A stretch of DNA of 64,000 nucleotides from Streptomyces sp. col6 (GTDB lineage: Bacteria > Actinomycetota > Actinomycetes > Streptomycetales > Streptomycetaceae): assembly GCF_008042035.1 (NCBI RefSeq), contig NZ_RDBL01000008.1, positions 1-64,000 on the forward strand, written 5' to 3'. The position numbers and the translations under genes were made by a program. Under the pieces are notes generated by a model. The model was not told where the DNA came from. It did not search any database and saw only the letters and a list, made by a program, of their open reading frames with translations. This document shows positions 44,231 through 55,555 of this stretch, in pieces. The stretch's first letter is position 1, and each line of letters opens with the position of its first letter.

Positions 44231-45439
44231 TCAGCCGCCGAGCGTCGCCAGGTCCTGGACCATGACGTTGGACAGCTGGTTGCCGTCCGGACGCACCTGG
44301 CGCAGGTACCACGTCTGCACCGGCGCGTGCGCCTTCTCGCTGAACTCCCAGTTGCCGCGCGGGCTGTCGATCTGGCCCAGGGCGGCGATGGCCTTGTTGA
44401 TGGTCTCCGAGGTCACGTCACCCTTCTTCGCGGCGTCCGCGATCGCCTTGTCGAGCACGGCGGCGGCGTCGTAGGACGACATCGCGTACGTGGTCGGCTG
44501 GGTGTCGTGCTCGGCGGTCCAGTCGGCGGCGAACTTGCGGTTGGCCGCGTTGTCGAGGTCCGGCGCGTAGTTCAGGACGGAGTAGATGTCCTTGGCGGCC
44601 TCGCCCTCGGCCTGGAGCACGCTGCCCTCGGTGACGAAGGCCGTGTACAGCGGCAGGTCGGCGATGTCGGACTGCGCGTACTGCTTGGCGAAATCGATCG
44701 CGGCCTTGCCGGCGTAGAAGCAGTACACCGCCTTGGCGTCGGTCTTGGCGATGTCCGCGAAGTACGGCATGAAGTTGGTCGTCTTCGGGAACGGCGTCCA
44801 CTTGGTCTTGCCGTCCGGGTTGGCCAGCTTGCCGCCGACGCGCTTGAACTCGTCGGTGAACCCGCGCAGTTCGTCGTAACCGCCCTGGTAGTCCGGTCCG
44901 ATCGCGTAGACCGGGCCGTTCACCTTCTCCTTGACGTACGGGGCGATGGCCTTGCCCGGCTCGTCGGACATGAAGCTCGTCGTCCACACGTACTCCGGGT
45001 CCTTGACCTCGGGACGGGCGTTGGAGCCGAGGAAGGGGATCTTGGCCTGGCCGACCAGCGGCAGGACCGCGTTGACCGAGCCACCGCTGACGAGGCCGGT
45101 GAGGACGTCGACCTTGTCCTTCTTGACCAGCTTGGTGGCGGCGGGCACGGCGGTGGGCGGACCGTCGCCCTCGTCGGCCACGATGAGCTCGACCTTGCGC
45201 CCGCCCAGCTTGTTGTCGTGCGTCTTCAGGTACAACTGGAAGCCGTCCCGCAGGTCGGTGCCGACGGGCTTGTAGGTGCCGGACAGCGAGGCGACCAGGC
45301 CGACCTTGACGGTCTTGTCGCCGGACCCGCTGTCGCTGCTGCATCCGGTGACGGCGGCCAGGCCGAGGGCGAGGGCGGCGGCGCCGGCGGGCCGGACGAA
45401 TCTGCGGTGGCGCGTGCGGCGGGATATGTCGAAGAACAT
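44231..45439 (-). CDS. Branched-chain amino acid-type substrate-binding lipoprotein
   Basis: About 402-residue periplasmic-binding-type protein (LivJ/K family). A twin-Arg-containing N-region and the lipobox LAAVTGC predict a lipid-anchored protein. Mature features include GLVASLSGTYKPVG and SSYDAAAVLDKAI. ATG 45439 has GAGAG upstream; ATG 45451 is an alternative. It delivers ligand to the fused permease encoded immediately downstream. Confidence 0.9.
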   Translation of the reverse strand: MFFDISRRTRHRRFVRPAGAAALALGLAAVTGCSSDSGSGDKTVKVGLVASLSGTYKPVGTDLRDGFQLYLKTHDNKLGGRKVELIVADEGDGPPTAVPAATKLVKKDKVDVLTGLVSGGSVNAVLPLVGQAKIPFLGSNARPEVKDPEYVWTTSFMSDEPGKAIAPYVKEKVNGPVYAIGPDYQGGYDELRGFTDEFKRVGGKLANPDGKTKWTPFPKTTNFMPYFADIAKTDAKAVYCFYAGKAAIDFAKQYAQSDIADLPLYTAFVTEGSVLQAEGEAAKDIYSVLNYAPDLDNAANRKFAADWTAEHDTQPTTYAMSSYDAAAVLDKAIADAAKKGDVTSETINKAIAALGQIDSPRGNWEFSEKAHAPVQTWYLRQVRPDGNQLSNVMVQDLATLGG

Positions 45440-45475
45440 GAGGACTCTCATCGGGGGAGTGTCGGGCAACGGTGT

Positions 45476-45509
45476 GACCCGACCGCGGAGCGGGCTCCGC
45501 GGACGGGTC
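45476..45509. terminator. Hairpin terminator upstream of the binding-protein gene
   Basis: Dyad GACCCG-a-CCGCGGAG(C)ggg(C)TCCGCGG-a-CGGGTC with one bulge. It lies between the roadblock stop (45536) and the transporter operon and probably ends the kinase/roadblock transcript. Confidence 0.65.
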
Positions 45510-45535
45510 GGTGCGGCCGTGGGGGGACGGCCGGG

Positions 45536-45940
45536 TCAGTGCGTGGGGGAGATGTGCGAGCTGCGGACCTGCGGAGACAGCGAGTCGCCGACCTGGTTGA
45601 TCAGCTCGGACATCATGTAGCTGACCTCGCCGATGTCCGCGTCCCTGGTGGTGGTCACCAGGAGCGAGGCACCGCTGGACACCGCCATGGAGAACATGTA
45701 GCCGCCCTCCATGGCGGTGAGGCTGTGCTCCACCGGGTCGGTGTCGGTCAGCTGGGCCGCCGCGGACAGCAGGTTGACGACGCCGGAGGCGATGGCGGCC
45801 AGCCGGTCGGCGTCGTCGCGCTCCACGCCGGTGTACGCGAGCGCGAGTCCGTCCACGGACACGGCTATCGCCTGGGTGACTTCCGGGATGCGGCCGGCGA
45901 AGTCGCTCAGGATCCAGCTCAGGTCGGTGGGTGAGGTCAT
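45536..45940 (-). CDS. Roadblock/LC7 domain protein
   Basis: 134-residue roadblock protein (LSWILSDFAGRIPEVTQAIAVS..., GGYMFSMAVSSGASLLV). It overlaps the kinase stop by ATGA. As in conservons, it should work with the upstream kinase; however, no DUF742 or GTPase gene follows, so the set is incomplete here. Confidence 0.92.
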   Translation of the reverse strand: MTSPTDLSWILSDFAGRIPEVTQAIAVSVDGLALAYTGVERDDADRLAAIASGVVNLLSAAAQLTDTDPVEHSLTAMEGGYMFSMAVSSGASLLVTTTRDADIGEVSYMMSELINQVGDSLSPQVRSSHISPTH

Positions 45941-48300
45941 TTCTTGGTCCGTTCGGTGTCGTCATTGTTGGCGGGACGCCCGCGGGGGTTCGTGCTCCGG
46001 CTGATGCCCTGGGCGTAGGCCGCGAGGACGTCGGAGACCTGCCGGGAGTCCCGGCGGCGGGGGGTCGGCCTCGGCGCACCGGCGCCGGACCGCTGCTCGG
46101 TGCCGCCCCGCTTGTCCCGTGCGGGCCACTGCTGGGGCGCGTTGCGCTTCCGGACCGGCAGGCCGGAGGCGCTGACCCCGGCGATGCGCGAGACGGGCTC
46201 GTCGTGCACGGGGTGCGGGGAGGGCGCGTCGGCGACCTCGGTACGGGCCGGGGCCTCGTGCTCCTCGCGCGTGCCCGGTGCCGCCGGGGCGTCGGCGCGG
46301 GCGCCCGCGCCGACCGGGCGGCCGACCCGTCCGCGTACGGTGTCCTGCTTGCGGCGGGTGACGACCGTACGGGGCGTCTCGAAGCCGTTCTCGCTCGGCG
46401 GGGCCGGCTGCTCGGACACCTCGGCGAGCACGCCCTTGGGCAGGGTGACCTCGGCGATGGTGCCGGGGCCCGAGGAGTCGCGCAGCTCGACAACGATGCC
46501 GTGGCGCGCGGCGAGCCGGGCCACCACGTGCAGGCCCATGGACCGTACGTCCCCGATGCCCGCCTTGGGTTCGCGGAGCCCGGCGTTGAGCACGGCGCGG
46601 CGGTCCGCCGAGATCCCCACGCCCTCGTCGACGATCTGGACGACGGCCCGGTCCCACAGCCGCCAGACGGCGACCCCGACCTGGGCGTCGGGCGGCGAGA
46701 AGCGGGTGGCGTTGTCGAGCAGCTCCGCCAGGATGTGCGCCACGTCGTGCACTGCGCGGGCGGCGATGCCGATGCCCGCCTCGATGGCGCCGAGGGAGAC
46801 CCGGTCGAAGCGTTCGATCTGCTGGGCCGCCGCCACGATGACGGTGGAGCAGCCGATGTCGGCCGAGCGCACCCGGGCGTTGCCGTAACCGCCCAGCACC
46901 AGCAGGTTGTTGGTGTTGCGCTCCATGCGGATGGCGAGGTGGTCGAGGGCGAAGAGCGTCTTCATGCGCTCCGGGTCCGCCTCGTCGCGCTGCACGGTGT
47001 CCAGCTCGGACACCATGACGCTGGTGAGCTGGGCGCCCCGGCGGGCGACGCGGACCAGGGTCTCGGCGAACTGCTCGTGCACCCGGGCCTGTTCGGCGGC
47101 CAGGCGTACGGCCTCGTGGTGGACGGCGTTGAACGCCTCACCGACCTCACCGATCTCGTCGCCGCCCGTGGTTTCGACCGGGTTGCCGGTGCGCTCCGCG
47201 ACCTGCTCGGGTGTGGAGCCGCTCAGCGCACCTGGCTGCGACAGCTCGCTCATGACGGCGGGCAGCCGGGTGTGGGCGACCTCGTGCGCGGCGTTGCGCA
47301 GGTCGCGCAGCCGGCGGATCATGACGCGGCCGAGACGTGCGGCGACCAGGACGACACCCACCAGGGTCAGCAGCACGAGGGCGACCTCGGCGCCGGCGGT
47401 CCACAGCAGCCTGGTGCGCTCCCGGTCGACGGTGGCGGCGACGGACTCGTCGATCCGCTCCTCCACCTGGTGCAGCAGCGTCTGCCGGTCGTCGGAGGCC
47501 TTCTGCCACGCCTTGGGGGTGATGCCGATGGGCTTGCTGGGGTCCGTGCGCCCGATCCTGTCCTCGAGCTTCCGGGACTCCAGGGCCTTCGGGCCGGAGA
47601 GGGTGCGCTCCAGCCAGGTCCGCCACTCGCTGGGGCCGAGGCCGAACATCACCCCGGTCGACTCCGTGTAGCCGAGCCGGCTGGCGTCGAAGGTGCGCTG
47701 CGAGGCGACGGTGAAGCCGCCTGCGGCCTGCGCCCTCATGACGGTGACCTGCTCCTGCGCGGTGTGCTCGGCGGCCTCCGAGAGGGCGGCGGCGGCGCGG
47801 ATGCGGTCGGCGATGTCGGCGTCGACACCGTCGGCCTGCGCGATGCCGTCGCGGTAGCTGTTGAGGTCCGCGATCACGATCCGGTAGCCGAAGGCGAGCG
47901 CGGAGATGGTCGTGGAGCCGGAGCGCACCTGGGCGCGCAGGGCGGGGAGTTCCTCGGTGAAGCGGTCGATCCGGTCCAGGGCCTCCTGGGCGCTTCCGGG
48001 CACCTCCGAGAGCCGGCCGATCCGGCCGTTGAAGGTGGCGATGCTCTTGTCGGTCGCTTCGGCGCTCTCCTGGAAGGCGGCCGAGTCCCCTTGGTGGGAC
48101 ACCAGCGCGGTGGCTGCCGCCCGCTCGCGCTGCAACTGATGGGTTAAATCGGCTGCGCCGGCGGCGACATCGACCATGTCGGCCAGCCGGTTCGCCTGCA
48201 GCGCCTGGTTGGTCGCGGGCGCGAGGGCCAGGGCCGAGAAGGCGACCGCGACGGTGAGGGGAGCGGTGACCAGCAGGACGAGGCGACGATTGATTTTCAC
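45937..48300 (-). CDS. NIT-domain sensor histidine kinase-like protein
   Basis: 787-residue membrane kinase. A first transmembrane helix (LVLLVTAPLTVAVAFSALAL) is followed by an extracellular nitrate/nitrite-sensing-type domain (QLQRERAAATALV), a second helix near residue 320 (LVLLTLVGVVLVAA), a HAMP-like region and an ATPase with ELLDNATRFSPPDA and DEGVGIS. The C-terminal 170 residues are low-complexity. This architecture is typical of Streptomyces conservon-type kinases, which usually lack a cognate response regulator. Confidence 0.92.
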   Translation of the reverse strand: MKINRRLVLLVTAPLTVAVAFSALALAPATNQALQANRLADMVDVAAGAADLTHQLQRERAAATALVSHQGDSAAFQESAEATDKSIATFNGRIGRLSEVPGSAQEALDRIDRFTEELPALRAQVRSGSTTISALAFGYRIVIADLNSYRDGIAQADGVDADIADRIRAAAALSEAAEHTAQEQVTVMRAQAAGGFTVASQRTFDASRLGYTESTGVMFGLGPSEWRTWLERTLSGPKALESRKLEDRIGRTDPSKPIGITPKAWQKASDDRQTLLHQVEERIDESVAATVDRERTRLLWTAGAEVALVLLTLVGVVLVAARLGRVMIRRLRDLRNAAHEVAHTRLPAVMSELSQPGALSGSTPEQVAERTGNPVETTGGDEIGEVGEAFNAVHHEAVRLAAEQARVHEQFAETLVRVARRGAQLTSVMVSELDTVQRDEADPERMKTLFALDHLAIRMERNTNNLLVLGGYGNARVRSADIGCSTVIVAAAQQIERFDRVSLGAIEAGIGIAARAVHDVAHILAELLDNATRFSPPDAQVGVAVWRLWDRAVVQIVDEGVGISADRRAVLNAGLREPKAGIGDVRSMGLHVVARLAARHGIVVELRDSSGPGTIAEVTLPKGVLAEVSEQPAPPSENGFETPRTVVTRRKQDTVRGRVGRPVGAGARADAPAAPGTREEHEAPARTEVADAPSPHPVHDEPVSRIAGVSASGLPVRKRNAPQQWPARDKRGGTEQRSGAGAPRPTPRRRDSRQVSDVLAAYAQGISRSTNPRGRPANNDDTERTKK

Positions 48301-48852
48301 TGCGCGGCTCCATCGCCGGAACCGGTGCTGAGTATCGGTGACACGCAGATACCTGTTAACGGGTTGTGGGGTGTCGGTGGGAACGCTCGTACATCGTGTG
48401 CACAGTTGCGGATGGGACAGGCGGGGTGGACGGGGCTCAGGTTGCGCGGCTTGATCCTATGCCTAGTGCACAACCCTGGATGCGTACAGCGGTGAAAATT
48501 TGCGTTCAGTTAGGCGTGTGGAAGCGATCGAAATCGGTCAAGCCTGGCTGTGTGGCACCTGAATGCCCCCTGTGTGCGCGGCCCATCAAGCACCTTAGGT
48601 CAGTGCGCAGTTGAGGAAAGCCCGCATCCGATTAGCGAAGGCGATGATTCGCGTCGGCTCCCCTTCCGGCCCGGTCCCGGGCATCGCCACAGGTGAGCGC
48701 CCCGGTGGACCGTGCGCCTTCAAGAGGTCCTCTGTGAAGGGTTGGTGGCGATCTGGAGTGATTCGTCACCCCGTACGCACGGGCCCATCCCGGTGTGAAC
48801 CGGCCATCCTGAAAAGGGGCATGGGGCCCGCGGCACGCCGCCTTGACCTGGA
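48301..48852. other. Non-coding gap upstream of the NIT kinase
   Basis: About 550 bases with no supported gene. Composition is lower in GC around 48430-48540. It should hold the promoter of the kinase/roadblock pair, but no clear motif stands out to me. Confidence 0.4.
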
Positions 48853-50313
48853 TCAGACGTTATGGGCGGCCACCGCCCACGCGGCCCGCCCGGACAGCGG
48901 GGCGAGCGCCTTGGCCGACTCCTTGCCGATCCGGTCCAGCAGCGCGCGGGCATGCTCTATCGTCGCCCGCGCCAGCGCCGCGTCCCCCGACTCCACTGCC
49001 GCCAGGACGAGTTCGAGGTGCTGCTCTGTGATGTGCCGGCCGAGGCCGCGCCGGTGCCACTGCGCGACCGTGTCGTCGGGTACGCCGCGACCGCGATCAC
49101 CGCCGTCACCGCCACCGATCCCGACGGCGGCCCGCGCCCGCTCCAACGCCCGCCCCGCCGCGACGAGATCGCCCCTGGCCCGCTCCACCCGGGCGAGCAC
49201 GTACGCCTCCACCGCGCGGTCGCGGGACGTGTCCTGGAGCGAGAGCAGGTTGAACTGGGCGCGGGCCGCCTGCGCGTGTTCGCCGAGGCGTTCCAGTGCC
49301 CGGCTCAGCGCCCGCAGCCGGTCCGCCTGCGGCCCGGTGTCGTCCAGCATCCGGACCAGCTCCACCCGCGCGTGCGCCGAGCGGCCCTGACGGCGCGCCA
49401 GCTCCACCCAGGTGAACGCGTCCGGCCCTTTCGCCTCCCGCTCGCGCGCCCACTCCACCGCCGAGACGGCGTCGGTGACCCGCCCCGAGGTGGCCGCCCT
49501 CAGCAGTGCGACATCCTCGTCCCGCCCGTGCGCCGCCACCAGTGCCGCCGCGACCAGACGCTCCTCGTACGACTCGCCGCGCTCCGCGTCCTCCCGCTCC
49601 AGCAGACGGCGCAGCAGCGGCAGATCGTCGTCGCGGCGGTCCTCCCACGCGGCCCGCAGCACCCCCGCCCGCAGCACCGGATCGGCGTCCGTCTCCTCCC
49701 GGGCCCCGACGTCACCGGAGCGCAGCCGCCCCAGCGCCGCCCGGCCGGGGCCGAGGACGACGTCCCGCAGGCACACGCGGTACTCCTCGCTCAGCCGGTA
49801 GGCGCACAGCTCCGCGGAGTTGAGGAGCAGATGGTCCGGCTCGGTGCGCCGGGCGGCCGACTCCGACCGGGCGAACAGTTCGGTGAGCGGTCGCTCCGGC
49901 AGGCCCAGCCCTTCGATCAACGCGGCGCGCTGGGCGTCCAGTTCGGGCGCGAACTCCTCCCGGGCCTCCGCGTCCCCGGCGCGCACGGCGGCCCGCAGTC
50001 CCTCCTCGTCGAGACCGGCGCTCAGGCCCTCGCACCAGCCGGGCAGCCGCACCAGCATCTCCAGCGCCTCGGTCACGCTGTCGGCGATCAGGACCGCGTC
50101 GCCCTCGGAGGAGGCGTACAGCACCGCCGTACCCCCGCACAGGAAGTACGTGCCCCCGGTGGCGTCCCCCGCGATGGGCTCCAGCTCCGCTCCGGACGCC
50201 AGGTGCACCGCCTCGACGTGGTAGGCCCGCTCCACGTCGAAGTCGAATGGAAAGGCGGCGAGTTCGGTCAGCTCGGGGCGGCTGCGCAGCAGCTCCAGCA
50301 CACGGTCGGTCAT
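48853..50313 (-). CDS. Hypothetical protein with helical repeat C-terminal half
   Basis: 486 residues. The N-terminal ~110 residues (FPFDFDVERAYHVEAV, TYFLCGGTAVLYASSEGDAVLIADSV) resemble the immunity-type proteins seen beside Streptomyces regulators, with an alpha/beta character. The rest is Ala/Leu/Arg-rich and helical with TPR/HEAT-like periodicity (ALERLGEHAQAARAQFNLL). No catalytic motif or membrane segment is visible. I cannot give a function. Confidence 0.75.
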   Translation of the reverse strand: MTDRVLELLRSRPELTELAAFPFDFDVERAYHVEAVHLASGAELEPIAGDATGGTYFLCGGTAVLYASSEGDAVLIADSVTEALEMLVRLPGWCEGLSAGLDEEGLRAAVRAGDAEAREEFAPELDAQRAALIEGLGLPERPLTELFARSESAARRTEPDHLLLNSAELCAYRLSEEYRVCLRDVVLGPGRAALGRLRSGDVGAREETDADPVLRAGVLRAAWEDRRDDDLPLLRRLLEREDAERGESYEERLVAAALVAAHGRDEDVALLRAATSGRVTDAVSAVEWAREREAKGPDAFTWVELARRQGRSAHARVELVRMLDDTGPQADRLRALSRALERLGEHAQAARAQFNLLSLQDTSRDRAVEAYVLARVERARGDLVAAGRALERARAAVGIGGGDGGDRGRGVPDDTVAQWHRRGLGRHITEQHLELVLAAVESGDAALARATIEHARALLDRIGKESAKALAPLSGRAAWAVAAHNV

Positions 50314-50387
50314 GGCCGCATCCTAGGCAGGACCGGTGCGGGCGCCCGCCCGCGGCCGTCACGGGGCGGGCGGGCGTACGGCCTCGC

Positions 50388-52763
<2,376 letters not shown>

Positions 52764-52861
52764 GTGTCTCCCTGGATCAGCGGAGCCGTCGCGCGGCCCC
52801 GTCGCGGCCGGTCGAACCGGCTGCCTTCCCCGTGCGCCCGGACGGCCCGCCCGGACACCTT

Positions 52862-53311
52862 TCACGCTAGCGGCGTCCCCGGCAGTGGTGCTTCTCGATT
52901 CCTGACCGGCCGGGTCACCTGCTTGGCCACGCACGACGGCATCCCCGCGGTCGCCTGCGCAGCCTCCTGCCGGTAGACGCTCGGCGGTATCCCGACCAGC
53001 TCCGTGAAACGCGTACTGAACGTGCCGAGCGAGGAGCACCCGACCGCGAAGCACACCTCGGTCACGCTCATGTCCCCCCGGCGCAGCAGCGTCATCGCGC
53101 GCTCGATGCGCCGGGTCATCAGGTAGCCGTACGGTGACTCCCCGTACGCCCGCTTGAACGCGCGGCTCAGATGGCCCGCCGACATGTGCGCCCCGCGTGC
53201 CAGGGCCTCGACGTTCAGCGGCTGGGCGTACTCGCGGTCGATACGGTCCCGGACCCGGCGCAGCCGGGCGAGGTCGCGCAGGTTCTGCGCCGCGTCGGGT
53301 TTGCTCGTCAC
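52862..53311 (-). CDS. AraC-family transcriptional regulator
   Basis: 149-residue protein that is almost only the two helix-turn-helix AraC DNA-binding domain: LARGAHMSAGHLSRAFKRAYGESPYGYLMTRR and VCFAVGCSSLGTFSTRF. There is no N-terminal ligand domain. A 98-base gap separates it from the UvrA-like gene, which it probably controls. Confidence 0.9.
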   Translation of the reverse strand: MTSKPDAAQNLRDLARLRRVRDRIDREYAQPLNVEALARGAHMSAGHLSRAFKRAYGESPYGYLMTRRIERAMTLLRRGDMSVTEVCFAVGCSSLGTFSTRFTELVGIPPSVYRQEAAQATAGMPSCVAKQVTRPVRNREAPLPGTPLA

Positions 53312-53369
53312 GTTCGGAAGCGTACGACGCGGGGGAGCGGCACGCCCGGGATCAGCGGGCCGGTCCGCG

Positions 53370-54416
53370 TCAGGTACGGGTGGCCGTGCCGCAGTCCGAG
53401 GCGTCCCGGTCCCGCATCCGCTCGTCCATCGACGTGCCCCGCTCGTACGGGTCGACCTTCGTGCCGTCGTCCGAGGGCCCCCGCTCCTTCGCGAACTCGG
53501 GGCGGAAGTAGCCGGTGGTGTTCGAGCAGCCGCCGTTGGCGGAGTCCACCCGGTACGCCTTCAGCGAGAAGGTCCCCGGCTCGGTGAGCACCTTGCCGGG
53601 GTCGCCCCAGCTCATCACGATCTCGCGGCGGGCGATCGTACGGGCGACCTCGTCGCTGTCACCGGACGCCCGCACCAGGGGGTAGACGAAGGTGACGTCG
53701 GCGGTCACCTCGACCGCGCCGCGCTCGCCCTCCCGGTACGTGATCCCGCCCCGCGTCTTGATCACATCACCGGCCAGGCGTGCGTACGACGGATCGAAGC
53801 GGCTGAAGAGTGTCAGCGGGTCGTTCTTCCGGTCCGGGGTGTCGAAGGCGTTCGCCAGGTACTCCCTGACGTCGGCCTGCTTCGGATTGAGGGCCGCGAT
53901 CGCCTTCACCGGCCGCTCCCCGCGCAGCACGGCCGGATCGAGTCCGGAGTCGGAGAGGAAGGCCAGACTGCTGTCGAGCGCGTCGGCCACCTGCTTCTCG
54001 CTCATCCAGCCGGTCGCCCGCGCCGACGGCATCGTGATCCCGGCCGTCCCCGCCGCCCAGTGCTCCGCCGGTGACCCCTTGAACGGGTCGTCCAGCGTCG
54101 GCTGTCCGGACGCCGCCGCGGACCCGCCCCCTCCGTCGAAGCCGAACCATCCGGTCACCCGGCCGGGGTCCAGCGCCACGACGAACAGCGCGACGACGAG
54201 CACCAGGCCCACCACGTACCAGGCCTTGCCGCGGCGCCGGCGGGGCGGCTCATGGGTGCGCCACCCCTGGGGCGGGCCGGGCTCCTCGCGCAGCCGCCGC
54301 GTCACCATCCGGGCTCGTGCGGACGGCTCCTCGGGGGCGCCGGGCGTCCCGGCCTCGGCCTCGCGCAGGAAGCGCTCCCACTCCTCGTCAGGTATGGAGG
54401 ACCCACCCTTGTCCAC
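53370..54416 (-). CDS. Membrane-anchored hypothetical protein
   Basis: 348 residues with a cytoplasmic N-terminus of ~65 residues, one transmembrane helix (AWYVVGLVLVVALFVVAL) and an extracellular domain with a Cys near the C-terminus in NGGCSNTTGY and another at DASDCGT, possibly disulfide-linked. It is widespread-looking in Streptomyces but has no assigned role that I know. Confidence 0.82.
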   Translation of the reverse strand: MDKGGSSIPDEEWERFLREAEAGTPGAPEEPSARARMVTRRLREEPGPPQGWRTHEPPRRRRGKAWYVVGLVLVVALFVVALDPGRVTGWFGFDGGGGSAAASGQPTLDDPFKGSPAEHWAAGTAGITMPSARATGWMSEKQVADALDSSLAFLSDSGLDPAVLRGERPVKAIAALNPKQADVREYLANAFDTPDRKNDPLTLFSRFDPSYARLAGDVIKTRGGITYREGERGAVEVTADVTFVYPLVRASGDSDEVARTIARREIVMSWGDPGKVLTEPGTFSLKAYRVDSANGGCSNTTGYFRPEFAKERGPSDDGTKVDPYERGTSMDERMRDRDASDCGTATRT

Positions 54417-54549
54417 GCTGCGCTCCCGCTCCCCCCGGCACCCCCGGCCGGTCCGATTTTCCGTGCATCATCACACAGCCCGGTGACACCCGGCGCGAAC
54501 GGTTCGCGCGCCAAGTGCCCACCGGGCCGGTGCTGATGGGGTGTGCGCG

Positions 54550-55365
54550 TTACGGCTTGCGGCCGACCGCCACGTATCCCGGGGTGACGACCTCGCCGGT
54601 GCCGGGGACCGGCTCGCCGAGCTCGGGGTGCCAGGCCTCGGCGGCGACGATGCCGGGCTCCACGATCTCCAGCCCGTCGAAGAACGAGGCGAACTGGGCG
54701 CGGGTGCGCGGCGCCAGCGTCAGGGTGTTGGCCTTGTACATCTCGTCCACCTGGCGCGCCTCCTCCGGGTGGAAGTCGGCGGTGATCTGCGAGATGACCA
54801 TGTAGCTGCCGGGCGCGAGGACGTCGGTCAGCCGGCTCACCAGCTCGTACGCGCCGTCCTCGTCGCTCACGAAGTGCAGCAGCGCGATCATCGACAGGGC
54901 CACCGGCTTGCCGAAGTCCAGCGTCCTGCCCGCGTGTTCGAGGATGGTGTCGACATTGCGCGCATCGGCCTGCACGTAGTCGATGACGCCCTCGGGCGTC
55001 CCCTTGAGCAGGGCCTCGGCGTGGGCCAGCACGATGGGGTCGTTGTCGCAGTAGACGACTCGGGTGCTGGGCTCGGCCTCCTGGGCCACCTGGTGCAGGT
55101 TGGGTTCGGTGGGTATGCCGGTGCCGATGTCGAGGAACTGGCGGACGCCCTGGGCGGAGAGCCAGCGGGTGGCGCGGTGCATGAAGGCCCGGTTGATCTT
55201 GGCCATCACCGGGACGTTCGGCTCGACGGCCAGCATCTGGCGGCCCATGGCCTCGTCCACCGGGTAGTTGTCCTTGCCGCCCAGGAACCAGTCGTACATC
55301 CGCGCGGGATGCGGCTTGCTGGTGTCGATGAGCGGGGCGGTGGTGTCGTTCTCCGGTCGGGACAT
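54550..55365 (-). CDS. DUF574-type SAM-dependent methyltransferase
   Basis: 271 residues. The family hallmark HPARMYDWFLGGKDNYPVD is near the N-terminus and the SAM loop FLDIGTGIPT follows. This group is expanded in actinomycetes, and most members have no known substrate. ATG 55365 has GGAG six to seven bases upstream. It is divergent from the secreted lipase gene. Confidence 0.9.
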   Translation of the reverse strand: MSRPENDTTAPLIDTSKPHPARMYDWFLGGKDNYPVDEAMGRQMLAVEPNVPVMAKINRAFMHRATRWLSAQGVRQFLDIGTGIPTEPNLHQVAQEAEPSTRVVYCDNDPIVLAHAEALLKGTPEGVIDYVQADARNVDTILEHAGRTLDFGKPVALSMIALLHFVSDEDGAYELVSRLTDVLAPGSYMVISQITADFHPEEARQVDEMYKANTLTLAPRTRAQFASFFDGLEIVEPGIVAAEAWHPELGEPVPGTGEVVTPGYVAVGRKP

Positions 55366-55460
55366 GGCCAACTCCAGGGTGCGGGAGGCTGCGGATGATC
55401 AGCTCGCGCCCACCCTAAGCAACTTGGCCGCCGGGAGCACGAGTTCGGTCGCCGATGATA

Positions 55461-55509
55461 GTTACCAATGCGTAACTTACTGACGGGTTACCACCGGTAA
55501 TCCCCGCTG
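55461..55509. promoter_or_regulatory. Operator-like GTTAC/GTAAC dyads
   Basis: In the 190-base divergent gap, GTTAC (55461-55465) pairs with GTAAC (55472-55476), and GGTTACC (55486-55492) is followed by GGTAATCC. The local AT content is high for this genome. This looks like a regulator binding region for the lipase, the methyltransferase or both. Confidence 0.45.
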
Positions 55510-55555
55510 TTAGCTTGCGCTCACCCGCCATTCGAAGCAGAGCGAGGAGTGAGCT

